Positions 1-10,038 of a stretch of DNA of 64,000 bases are shown piece after piece. The position numbers were made by a program, and so were the translations under genes. Below the pieces are notes generated by a model, which was given only the letters and a program-made list of their open reading frames with translations, made no database searches and had not been told where the DNA came from. The first letter of the stretch is position 1, and each line of letters begins with the position of its first letter. Origin of the DNA: Syncephalis plumigaleata (Eukaryota; Zoopagomycota; Zoopagomycetes; Zoopagales; Piptocephalidaceae); the NCBI GenBank assembly GCA_025201365.1, contig JAIXMF010000004.1, forward strand, positions 248,001-312,000. Direction: 5' to 3'.

Positions 1-2007
1 ATGTCGTGGTAACACAAATACACGTATCACACGATACAAAGGCAGTTAGGAGTGAGAGATAGATAGATAGATAAATAGCAATCCACAAATAGAGTGTCAA
101 TAGTAGTCGGATGACAAGCTAGAACGTTGCAATGAGCAAGTGGAAAGGGGAGCGTGCTAAGAAAGAAGAAGAACAAGAACGAGAAATGTGATAGCCGAGC
201 TGGATAAAGACTGCAGCACCGCAAAAGCAGGTGATTGGCCAGCAATAATAAAGAGTACGGCAATAAGATTAATAACAATAGTAATAGTAATAATAATAAT
301 AAAGAGTATAACGGTGACAAAAATCAGTAGAGTTATAAGGAGTGAGTGAGAGAGAAAGAAGGGCAATGATATTTTGTTTATGTTTGTTTATAGCAGTAAG
401 AAACAGGTTAGTTCGGCATTGGGCAGTCTAGGAGCAGAACACACTTGCCTAAATTAGTTGTTATACGCCTATGATGCGGATACGGGCCACACACATGCAC
501 ACGAATACTAGAGTGGATAAACCAGCAAAGGATGTATGTTTGATGTCGTGTATCAACTCAAAATAACGACGAAAAAAGAAAATATCACTCGAGGAAAGGA
601 ATAAACGTTCGTATCTACTACTACTACTAATAAAAAACTACTGCAACTAATGATGATAATACGACTGCTACTACTACTACTATTGATCGATAAGGTACGA
701 TTATTAGTATGTAGACCAAGTAGGCAAAGTAACTAAATAAAAACTAGCCAAATCTTGTTGCAGCAATAAGTTATGCGTGGTGTAGGTTAGAAAAGAAATA
801 CGGGAAATGCCCACAATAGATAGAGGGAGACAGAAGGAGAGAGAGAGCGAGTATAAATATATGCACGTCAATGAACACGCATATACGCTCAACTCACTAA
901 TGCTTCAATACGTATACACAACTATATTATGCTATGGAAGCACTAGAGGCAAGTGAAGGGAAGAAGAAAAGGAAAAGAGACGTGCCGCGTATATGTTAGA
1001 AAAAAGTACTAAACAAGTGGAGCACTTGGCCAAGAAGTGTGCAATAATTGACTGGGCGGCAACTCCAAATACAAAGACCGACGTAACAGAAACAGGAAAG
1101 TAACGAGTACGAGAACGTGTGAGGTGTAGAACTAAAAGGAGATGGGATACGATGATAGTGAACGAGGAGTGCAAGCTATAGTAGTAAAGAAGAAATGATA
1201 CTAGCAAGCAAGCACACACACACGTAGTAAGAATAAGAAATAGATAGGAATTGCTACTTAATGAACAACAATAATGCGACCGTATAGATAGTGTAAAGTA
1301 AACAAGTAGGTCAATGTCAAGAAGAGTAGGTTGCTTTTAAACTAATGGATAAGACATTTGATCATTATCATCATTCCATTATCATATTCTTTGCAAACCA
1401 ATGTGTATGCATGTGTGTGTGTGTGGGCATGGCTTTGTGGATTTCTAAAGAGAGATTCGAGTAAACGAGACAGAGACAAATCAGCAAATGACTGACATAG
1501 ACACAAATTAACATGGAATGGATTGATAGCACATTCTATTTAGATTGTTCCATCGAAATCCCACTTCTTTTTAGTCCTGTACTTATCATTCTTCCATACA
1601 CGTCCACGAGACACCCATTGTGAATAGACGGGAAATGCTCGTCAACTCCGAGAAAGGCTGATCTTTCCATCCAACAAAAAAACCATAGTATTTTCACGTA
1701 TGCTTACTACTACTACTATTACTATTTAGTCTCCGTCTAATTTTTATAACCGATGATGTTGAACACACATCCACTCGTAAGAGATATGTAACAAATGATT
1801 ATCTTATATAATAACAGGCATGTTTCAATCTATTTAATAAGAAGAATACTAATAGGAAAACCATTTTGCATAAGAACGCATATGACATGTACAACAGCAA
1901 ATAGGCTGGCTATTTTTAGTAAAGAAAAGAATTCGATCAATTGTAATCATGTCATCATTGGCAATAATTCACGAGATAATTAATTAGCTAGTTAGTAACT
2001 GATTATC
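1..2007. other. gene-free, purine-skewed intergenic DNA
   Basis: No coding region is supportable here. Positions 1-1330 are strongly A/G-rich on the plus strand, with ATAG, ATA and AC microsatellites; frames on the minus strand stay open only because of this composition and have no family features. The skew ends near 1330. Positions 1340-2007 are ordinary AT-rich DNA leading into the 3' end of the cysteine-synthase-like gene. Confidence 0.6.
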
Positions 2008-4020
2008 CTAAATGATAAAATCCAAATTCTTGGCAAGCTTAATGGGAATGTTCATCTTTTCCAAATAAGCATCACTCCTACAACATGGTCAATCATGTAA
2101 CCATTATTACACGCACCGGTTAGCCATGTAAATAATGTCTCTACTATACAGATGTTGCCACTCACCAGAACTTTGTCAAATGACGTTGACCCGAATCACA
2201 CAGTATAGTAACAATGGTGTGACCGGGTCCTAATTGACGAGCTAAGCGTACAGCACCTACACAATTCACGGCCGATGAACTACCAACGAATATACCTATC
2301 CACAATGATTGTTGATATATATATATGAATGATAATAAATAAAGCTATCTTAATTGTTAATTAATTAACTCGGCTAACTACCTTCACGATTGACTAGATA
2401 GCGTGACATGGCCACGGCTTCCTCATCTGTCACTCGTATTGCCGTGTCTATCCAACCGTTTCTATTCGCGATACTACTCCAATCGTCCATTAACTCTTTC
2501 TCTTTTTCTTCTTCTTCATCGCTCATCAATACTGAATGTTGCGCTAATTCATCTCGGAATGACGCACGTTGTATATCCGGTAGAGCGAGTGCAAAATTAC
2601 GAGTCAATCGATTTATGCCAATACCCTCGACTACCGTGTCTACCTGGTGACGTCGTCGTGTTCCCTCCGCTTCTTGAGGCGAGTAGAACACGCCATGACG
2701 TACTTTGTGATATAAACCAGATCCCGTTGGATCCACCAGTGTAACATGAATATCGGCTTTCTGTCGCTTCAGATAGTTAGCAACACCTGCAATAGTGCCA
2801 CCAGTACCTAAATATACATCGTAGCGAATGATCTAATAGTTAGTATTTTTCTCTCTTTCTTCCTTTTTATTATTATCGCTAATCGTATTGCGGTTACTTA
2901 CCTGCACCTGCAACGAATGCATCGATATGTCCCTCGGTTTGCCGCCATATCTCGGGCCTGTCGTTTCATAATGAGCCTGGAAATTGGCCAAATTCTCGAA
3001 TTGATCGGCAAAGAATCCGCGAGCCCGTTCCGTTTCAGATAGTTGATGTCGTTCTGCGTAATGCTTCGCTTTCGTATCGAATTCCTGAGCACGTTGACGC
3101 GCCGTATTAACAAATTGCCGCTTATCCACAATAGAGGCGGGACGCACACGTTCTACATGAGCGCCATGTCGTTCTAACAACGCGTATTTCTCCTGTGCCT
3201 GATCATCCGGTACAACAATATGACAGGCATAACCAAGGGCGCGTGATATCATTGCTAACGAGATACCCGTTGAGCCGACTGTACCCTCGAACACTGTAGA
3301 ACGTCGTATTGGACGATCTTCATCTAGTGTTGCACTATCGCCCTCGCCCTCTCCTTCCTCTTGTTGTTGTTGTTGTGGCGGTCCAAGTAGACCATCTTTC
3401 TCGGCTTTTTGTATAATGTAAAGGGCGACTCTATCCTTGGGACTACCGCCTGGATTCAAATACTACAATAGACACAGACTGAGTAAATGATCAACATTCT
3501 TTATCATTGCTAATAACGAATGATAATAGTAGCGGTTGTAATAGGATGCCTACCTCAGCTTTGGCCTATAACAATAATGATAACAATGATAGCAATAACA
3601 TTGGATGTTTATCGAGTTAATCTTCAGATTGTTCTATAATAACACAAGGGAACTTGCCAGAATTTCACAACCTGTCTCGGTTGATAGCGCATTAAGGCGT
3701 AGCAGCGGTGTATTGCCTATAAGTCCCGCCACACCATTTGCTATCTGACCGTATTGCCGTCCTGTCGTTCGAGATTGTTCTCTATGCTTGTTTCGCGACT
3801 TTAAGCTGTCGCTCGAGTGACGGCTTGCTAACGAGCGTCCCTGCGCTACTGTCTTCTTCTTTTTACGACCAGCACTCCATAGATTCGTTGCTAAATATCC
3901 AAGTAGTTCGGTGGCAGCTACACCTACCACTATACCAAGCAAAATCTTGTGCCAGTCAGCCTGCGATAGTGATTTCACATTCGATGGCTGTAATGAGTCC
4001 ACCCACGGAATAGTAGGCAT
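2008..4020 (-). CDS. membrane-anchored cysteine-synthase/CBS-like PLP enzyme, apparent frameshift
   Basis: Six exons: 3658-4020, 3554-3565, 2902-3462, 2382-2807, 2166-2295, 2008-2077. The product is a fold-type II PLP enzyme like the fungal mitochondrial cysteine synthase-like proteins (yeast Ygr012w/Mcy1 type). Visible: an N-terminal hydrophobic anchor (about residues 25-48, KILLGIVVGVAATELLG), a basic Ser-rich linker, IGNTPLLRL, AKAE + YLNPGGSPKDR (PLP lysine), GTVGSTGISLA, GAGTGGTI, and the C-terminal SGQRHL..FW region. The start is the ATG at 4020; the frame upstream lacks an ATG. Exon 2 is only 12 nt (AKAE), and the intron before it starts GC, not GT. Near 2958 the frame slips by one base: ETTGP continues as PEIWRQTEGHIDAF in another frame, and total exon length is one base short of a multiple of three. 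This is either a sequence error or a young null allele. Expected role: O-acetylserine or serine sulfhydrylation, probably at the mitochondrial outer membrane. Confidence 0.85.
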
Positions 4021-4137
4021 GGTAAAGTTTATAGCTATAATGACGACAACGACAACAACGACAAGATAAGGTAGAAAAAACGAACGCAACTATACTGTGA
4101 TATCGCAGTGATTATTGTTAAAGTGAATTAGGAAAAA

Positions 4138-4679
4138 CAGAGTGTTTTTCCATCCAATTTGCGCATTTATCCTTTAACATTTGCAGTTTATTAATAAACA
4201 GATTAACGCAATTGTTAACACTATTATTACCATAGAAATGCCAATTGACACAGCATGATAATAATAATAACAATTCAGTATTAGTAATGGATCATTTATT
4301 GATAGTGATAACTATTATCATCAATTCTATAAGATAGATGATACAAGTGTACTAGTATAGTTGGATATTGCCATGTCATGTACTTACAAGTAGCTATTGA
4401 TTATCGTTTATGGAATCGGGATATGGCTGCATGTCTGAATTTTATTCAGATTATCCGCAGTGCTCGTAATGGAAGTCGTATTCCAACACAATTCCAACGA
4501 GGTGCCGTTCCTTCTAAGCGTTCAAAGAAAGAAGGACAAGGACAACGGGGGTCCAAACAACGAAAACCAAATTAACCGTGGCGTTATCGCGACCACATCT
4601 AAATACGTAAGTGTTAACATCATCATTATTTATTCATAAAACTGAAGGCTAACTGCGCAAATTGGATGGAAAAAGCCTG
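4138..4679 (+). mobile_element. Fanzor-family deletion derivative (MITE-like, 0.54 kb)
   Basis: This is a short copy of the 43081-47223 element in opposite orientation. Its left 250 bp match the promoter-side end of the full element (46975-47223, reverse complement). Its right 290 bp match the nuclease 3' end (43081-43370, reverse complement) almost base for base. The right TIR (ATTGGATGGAAAAAGCCTG) abuts TA at 4680; the left end has two extra bases and lacks a clean TA. The internal deletion joins the two halves near 4390. It lies 118 bp upstream of the cysteine-synthase-like start codon. Confidence 0.85.
4378..4575 (+). pseudogene. Fanzor C-terminal remnant (RuvC-III segment)
   Basis: A 65-codon open frame whose last 55 or so codons are the C-terminus of the full Fanzor: LWNRDMAACLNFIQII, then the basic tail PSKRSKKEGQGQRGSK, ending KPN versus KSN in the full copy. 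It has no RuvC-I, RuvC-II or zinc finger and cannot be a nuclease. The conserved DNA may be kept for another reason, such as a guide-RNA 3' region; that is inference. The full copy is at 43186-45535 on the minus strand. Confidence 0.8.
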
Positions 4680-4694
4680 TAGAATTTCTTATTC

Positions 4695-7600
4695 ATACAT
4701 TCGTAATGCCACCACTTCGTTACTATCATTCACTTTTATCCGGCAGCCATTTGCTTGTTGAGGCAACAACTACGTATTTATCATTATAAATGACTTGCGA
4801 GTAATATATAACTAGTATTGAGTGATGACGTGTTAAGAAATGTCACACTTGATGCAAGTGACATGATACGAGTGGAATATCATATGGTAGTAGTGGCAGT
4901 AGTTAATGCTACGAATGAATATTTCCTAAGCTAGATGATTGTATCTACTACTAGCAAAGAGACAAGCTGTGATCATTGAAAACCAATATTTATTAAATGC
5001 TTGCATATTAATTATCAGGCCATGTATACACAAGTAAATAAACAGCGAATATGTAGATTGCTAAATGTAAAAGGTTTATTGACTGAATTTCGAGTGTAAT
5101 AAATTAAACATTTGCCATTCTTCATAGCTTGCTACTTATTATATCATAATGACTACTAAGTATGAAATGTAGCATCGCAACAGATGATCTAGTAGTACTC
5201 ATCGCCTTACTTAGGTCTAGTAAACTCTGTCGCTGTCGATTGTATTGTTGAAGCTGACTAGGTGTAATGATGTCATCCGGCTGAAACTCGATATTAAGTA
5301 TTTTCTTGTAGAGGTGAAATAGCTTGTAAATGAATTGACCGGTTTTTTCAACATCAATCGCAAAGGACTGATAAATCCTCGTTAACTTAGGTGATGGTGA
5401 TAAGCCAGAGTTGGCCACTAATTCTTTGAAATCCTCGTGGACAGCTGAACGATCAAAGTTGATCAGCTTGATATCACCAATATTCTTCTTCTCATCTTCA
5501 AAAACCATAATATCTATTATGATAGCGGTTAGACTCATTCATATGTAGAAGCAATGACTTACGATCTATTCCTACGCTATTGTACAAGATTCCTATTTCA
5601 TTAAGGATTGAAACAGCTAAACAATGTTATGATTAGCATTACTATTCAAATCGTTGCTTCTAATGATACACGTACCTTTCATTATTCGAGCAACCATGTT
5701 GGGTATTTGCTTAGCTATGGCGAATTTAGGCCTTCGTCCAAGGAGACTGGTCATGGTAACATAATTGCCATGCGTTTCGAGCACAAAACATCCTATTTCT
5801 CCATCTTCTGTCTGACCGCTAGCTATACGTTTAAATAAAATGTCGTCTAACCTCCTCTGGTATTCTGGATCATCTATTCTATCGACATACTAATAATAAT
5901 AGCGTAAGCCAATGATATAAAGTATTATAGCTGTAACTTACATCATAGAATCTCTTTGCATTTGCATATCTCTCCTTTCCTTTGTAGCATGAGATAAGGA
6001 CATTTTTCTCACCTAACTTCTCGTTCATTTCATATCGATAAACATTAGAGCTGAGTGGCCATTGCATCTGTTGGAATCTGTACTTTCCGGAAAATTGTAT
6101 ATATAAATCCTTATTATTAGGACCAAATGCTTTATGTATAATCATCTCCTCTGCTGATTGAGGTTGTATTTGATTATTACTTTGAGGTACTGGAAGTATT
6201 GGTCTGAATGCATTATTCCAGTTAATACTTCCAGATTGCACATTAGAATTTGGCTGTTGGTTCCGTTGCTGTGCTGTCATCGACATTTGATTGGGATTAT
6301 TATTGGTGAATGATGATGGCGCACCTCGCATATCAATGCCATTTGTGTGATGCGATAACATCATGCACACACACAGTGTGATTGCAGATAATGAGGTCGT
6401 GCTGTATTTCATGACTATCCCGGTCGAGTAACTTGTTAATATATCGTCAATAAACTCGATTCTTGTGACCGCACTTGTGCTGATCTATATCGACGACTGG
6501 TGCAGTGTATTTCGTATACTAAACGGAATGGCGTTGACGTGTAGTTCTATGAGGAGAGTTGACGACGGTAAAAAAAGAAAAGAAGAACGTGTAACTAATA
6601 TCGCTAGTCAGTTTTGACATTTCTAATACTCTACTTATAGGTACAATGATGCAGTTTATTTCTATTACAACGACACGTGTAGTCCATAAGCGTACACACG
6701 TTGCTCATTGTATTCAAACTGAATCATGGTTGTATACATGCGTGCAAATAAAACATTTAGTAAAATAAAATTGGAAATGGAATAGAATCGGTATGTTTTT
6801 GATACATTGCTTCATCAAGTCATTCAAGCAAGATACCAGAATTAGTGATCAGATAGTGTTGTCATTCATAAGTGCTTGTCTATACGCGCTATCAATCAAG
6901 ATTACAATCACAGTTGACATGTTTCATCAGTGTAAGTAGATGGCAGAGAACACTAATTTGCTTATCCCATAGAATTGAATGAATAGACGCCAGAAGAAGT
7001 GGGATTCAATTTATTATGTTTCGATTTAGTAAGTATTGGAGATTGAAGCACCAGAAGGAAATCCATACTTTAGACTGTGCAAATGTGTACAACGAGTGAA
7101 GAGTAAGCCGTGGATACGCTGTAGCTTATTAGCGTACAAGATGTGCTAGGATGCAAGCTAATCGAACGCACAGCTACATTACAGACAAATGTGACGTGCA
7201 ATGCCATTGGATTCAAGCATGTTGTCGTCATTAGCAAGTCGCTAGGTAATAGCAGTACACTTTTTATGGTACATGAGACACTATTAGCTCGCTACAAACG
7301 CATGATTACCGAGGCTAGTTGCCATCCAGCTTTCACGATAAGAATAGCCGACACATTGACATTCGATCCATGTCTCCCTTTCAGCTTCTTCGCTTTGATC
7401 ACTCCCGCACACACTTGTGTCCTATGGTCCTCGTTTGTCAATAATACATCGGTAGACATCGCACTTGATACAAAACAACTTTAGTATATCCAGTCTATTG
7501 CGAGTAGATCGACACCACATCATCGTATCGATCGTATGGACAAGTCTTTCTGCGTAAATGGCAATGACCACTATCGACATGTCATGATAGTCAGTACTCT

Positions 7601-7790
7601 CATTTTGCTTTAACTATGCACCATCGTATTGAATCAAACATAAATATCCCATCCTCGTATAGGCATACTTGTCATCGTGTCCTTCATATGTAGTAACAAA
7701 AAGAGAATTACCCTATAATGATAAATGATTTACGCTAAGGTATGTATAAGCACATATCATTAATAATCTAAACAGCATACACTTGTTGAA
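4695..7790 (-). repeat. left copy of a large inverted duplication
   Basis: This block matches the plus strand of 51105-52480 and 54560-56445 in inverted orientation. It holds a kinase-like gene, its conserved 5' flank and a further 1.3 kb that is nearly identical to 51105-52475. Its outer edge starts within about 20 bp of the Fanzor MITE at 4138-4679. The 7143-7484 part differs from 51404-51745 by only a few bases, whereas the gene itself is much more divergent between copies. Confidence 0.85.
5122..6412 (-). CDS. secreted kinase-like (pseudokinase) protein, left copy
   Basis: Four exons (5942-6412, 5676-5889, 5563-5616, 5122-5513) encode about 376 aa. A signal peptide is clear (residues 1-25, MKYSTTSLSAITLCVCMMLS). 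An Asn/Gln-rich linker follows, then a degenerate protein-kinase fold: a beta-3-like VLISCYKG (the usual Lys is Ser), a hinge-like GCFVLETHGNYV, SILNEIGILYNSVGIDHIMV where an HRD loop would sit (no Asp), and IKLINFD where DFG would sit. Lacking the Lys and HRD-Asp, it is probably inactive. The last about 15 codons of the 54724 copy are lost here through a short indel before the stop. Function unknown; a secreted binding or effector-type protein is inference. Homologs: 52476 (broken) and 54724 (intact). Confidence 0.75.
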
Positions 7791-8055
7791 TAGTTAAGTT
7801 TAAAGAAACAATCACAACACATTATGACACTATAATGAATAGGATCTATAAGCGACTTTTTTAAATAATAAATAAAGCAGATTTTGCTAGAAATGAATAA
7901 ATGTAATATTATTATTCATAATAAAGACAAGTCGGCAGAGTGTATACATTCGTACTGTTCAAATGTGAATCGACAGTGTATATATCTCGACAGCACGTAC
8001 AGTACAAGTTTACGAAACAAATAAGCCAAAGACCAATCATAAGCAGGCCTACAAA
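6413..8055. other. duplicated 5' flank plus gene-free DNA
   Basis: Positions 6413-6580 are the 5' flank of the kinase-like gene, conserved in all three copies. Positions 6580-7790 are the rest of the duplicated block; it contains a 113-codon plus-strand frame (7143-7484) that recurs nearly unchanged at 51404-51745, but no family resemblance and no clear gene model. Positions 7790-8055 are AT-rich, with nothing recognised. Confidence 0.5.
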
Positions 8056-8649
8056 TTAAATGAGAGCCTGCATGGCGTAAGTAGCGACGAATGCTGCAGC
8101 CAAGCCAAATACTGGCTGTTGAACCAATGCAGGAACGGCAGCGGAGGTATCAGAGTCGCTGGTATTATCAGCGCTGCTTCTGGGAGTGGTGCTTGACGTG
8201 GGTGAGCTGGTAGCAGAGTTGGAGGCACTGCTAGGACTGCTACTGGTGGTGGTGGAAGAAGGAGTAGACGCGGCTGGTGTGCTGGCAGCAGCAGGATTGT
8301 TATTGGCGTTATTATTATTATTATTGCTGTTGCTGTTGGTGTTGGCATTGGTGTTGGAGGCTGGACTTGGGACTGCAGGTGCTTGCGCGCCATTAGGAGC
8401 CGCAACAGTAGCAGGTGAATTAGCGACAGCCGGTGCTGGTGCTGACGGAGCAGCAGGAGTTGAAGGAGCAGCAGGGCTTGCTGGGATAAGTGGAGGAGCA
8501 TTGGCTCCAGTCTCTATCGAGCCATTGGGGTCAGTGTCTTTATCGGCAGACCAGGCGCTACCATCCTTAAAAGTGTTGCCTTGCGGGAGAGCCGCGACAC
8601 CAATAGCCGAGCAGGCAAGAGCGATGAAAAGAACACGAAGTGAAATCAT
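8056..8649 (-). CDS. Ser/Pro/Ala/Asn-rich secreted surface protein, probably GPI-anchored
   Basis: A single exon of 197 aa. It has a signal peptide (residues 1-21, MISLRVLFIALACSAIGVAA) and a long low-complexity stretch rich in Ala, Pro, Ser, Thr and Asn with a poly-Asn run near the middle. It ends in a hydrophobic tail (VFGLAAAFVATYAMQALI) with small residues upstream, the layout of a GPI signal. Such proteins are commonly O-glycosylated wall or membrane mannoproteins. There is no catalytic domain. The opposite strand is also open for 158 codons, only because of the repetitive composition. A similar but unrelated-looking protein lies at 13129. Confidence 0.75.
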   Translation of the reverse strand: MISLRVLFIALACSAIGVAALPQGNTFKDGSAWSADKDTDPNGSIETGANAPPLIPASPAAPSTPAAPSAPAPAVANSPATVAAPNGAQAPAVPSPASNTNANTNSNSNNNNNNANNNPAAASTPAASTPSSTTTSSSPSSASNSATSSPTSSTTPRSSADNTSDSDTSAAVPALVQQPVFGLAAAFVATYAMQALI

Positions 8650-10038
8650 AATGCCAAATTGATAGAAGGAGAAAGAGAAGAAGGAGAATGTTTAGAGAAC
8701 GAAAGAAATGTGTAAGGTTTACTTGGTGCTAATGTGATGTAAAGAAATGAGATAGTAAGTAAGGCTAGACTAGACGTTATAGCGAGCAGGCAGGCAAGCA
8801 AGCAGACTGGCAAACAAGTAATTTAAAAAATAATGCAAACTAAAGGAATATTAGTTGAAGGGGGGAGATAATGCGAAAAGGCAAGCAATATAACGGAGTT
8901 GGGGATGGGTACGATATTAGTAGACACGGCTAAAGGATGAGACAGTGCTAAAGGCAGATGGTAGTGAAACGCGGTTACAAGAGTGGCAAGTGAATGTTGA
9001 TCAATGTGTTTGTAGTCGCAAACTAGGAAATGAGGCGAGCGAATGGATTACGCATGCAGGTGGAGGGATTTTTTTTGTTATTAACTACTCGTGTTTATCG
9101 GGGCACGATGATACTGTTCATTTATATAATGATGCCACATGTTACTCCGCCATATTCAGAGGATGGGATACTTGATGGTGGAACCACATCGGATTTGTAT
9201 AGAAAGAGTAGCAATAGGAAGAGGAAGGCCCCAATCTGGTAGTGACTAATTTTAGACCTGCCCAGTGTGGTAGTGGGCAACTAATGCCGTACGACATGAT
9301 GTGTGAATAAAAGGAAGAGGAAAAGAGAGAGAGATGGGAGACAAGAGACGAAAAGTGCAAATGCTCGTGTGACTAGTAAGGTTGAAGTTCCGTGCATTTA
9401 TCCATAAAGCAACTCTACCTTGGACGAGGTAACAATGATAAAGATGATAAAGATGATAATGTACTTGTTAATGGTTGACACGCCATCAACGTCAATGCAT
9501 ATACATTTATGCATGCATGCATGTGTTGCTAGGAACAGATCTAATCGATACAGTGAAGCATGTTTTATTTTGTACATTGTCGATGAATGGAACGAATGGT
9601 ATATGACAGTAATAATGAGCAAGTCAACAATAATAACAATAGGAATAGTAATAATACACAATGGATTGATACATCAATGCTAAATAGCAGTACTTGCCTT
9701 ATCATTCATTCATTCATTCATGTTCATTCTACAATCTGGTAGTGTTCCTGTCATATCATATGCACTTCACCCCTTGTTCCATTACCAATTAACTAGTGAT
9801 CAATGCACATCACCATCATCATCATCATCATATCCTAAGCCGCCATGCCATTAATTCATTGCATTGCGTGGGTACTAAACTCAATGTTTCATGGTTTAGT
9901 AACACAACAACGTGTTACCTTTTTTCCTTGTCTTTTTCCGTAAATATTGTTGTTATTGTTATTGTAACTGTCGTTGTCGTTGTAATTGTTGTAGTTCAAC
10001 ATTGTTGTAATACACCCACGCATACGTGAAAAAAAAGG
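8650..10038. other. intergenic, microsatellite-rich
   Basis: No gene is supported. It holds the promoter side of the 8056 gene, purine-rich DNA to about 9340, ATGC and GTT/GTA simple repeats (9508-9525, 9950-10000) and a CAT run (9803-9832). Plus- and minus-strand frames here overlap each other and show no protein character. Confidence 0.55.

Noticed and set aside
27-1219. Several 60-97 codon minus-strand frames
   Set aside because: Leu/Ser/Ile-rich translations of purine-skewed repeats; no ATG context, motifs or splice-linked exons.
1655-1685. CTTTCCATCCAACAAAA resembling the Fanzor TIR
   Set aside because: Only about 10 bases match and there is no partner end or TA arrangement.
8186-8662. 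158-codon plus-strand frame opposite the Ser/Pro-rich gene
   Set aside because: Shadow of GCA/GCT repeats; no signal peptide, and the minus-strand frame has the full secretory layout.
9398-9683. Two overlapping 87-codon frames on opposite strands
   Set aside because: Both are hydrophobic translations of AT-rich repeats with no other support.
9803-9832. CAT repeat encoding poly-His
   Set aside because: A microsatellite in intergenic DNA, not a protein.
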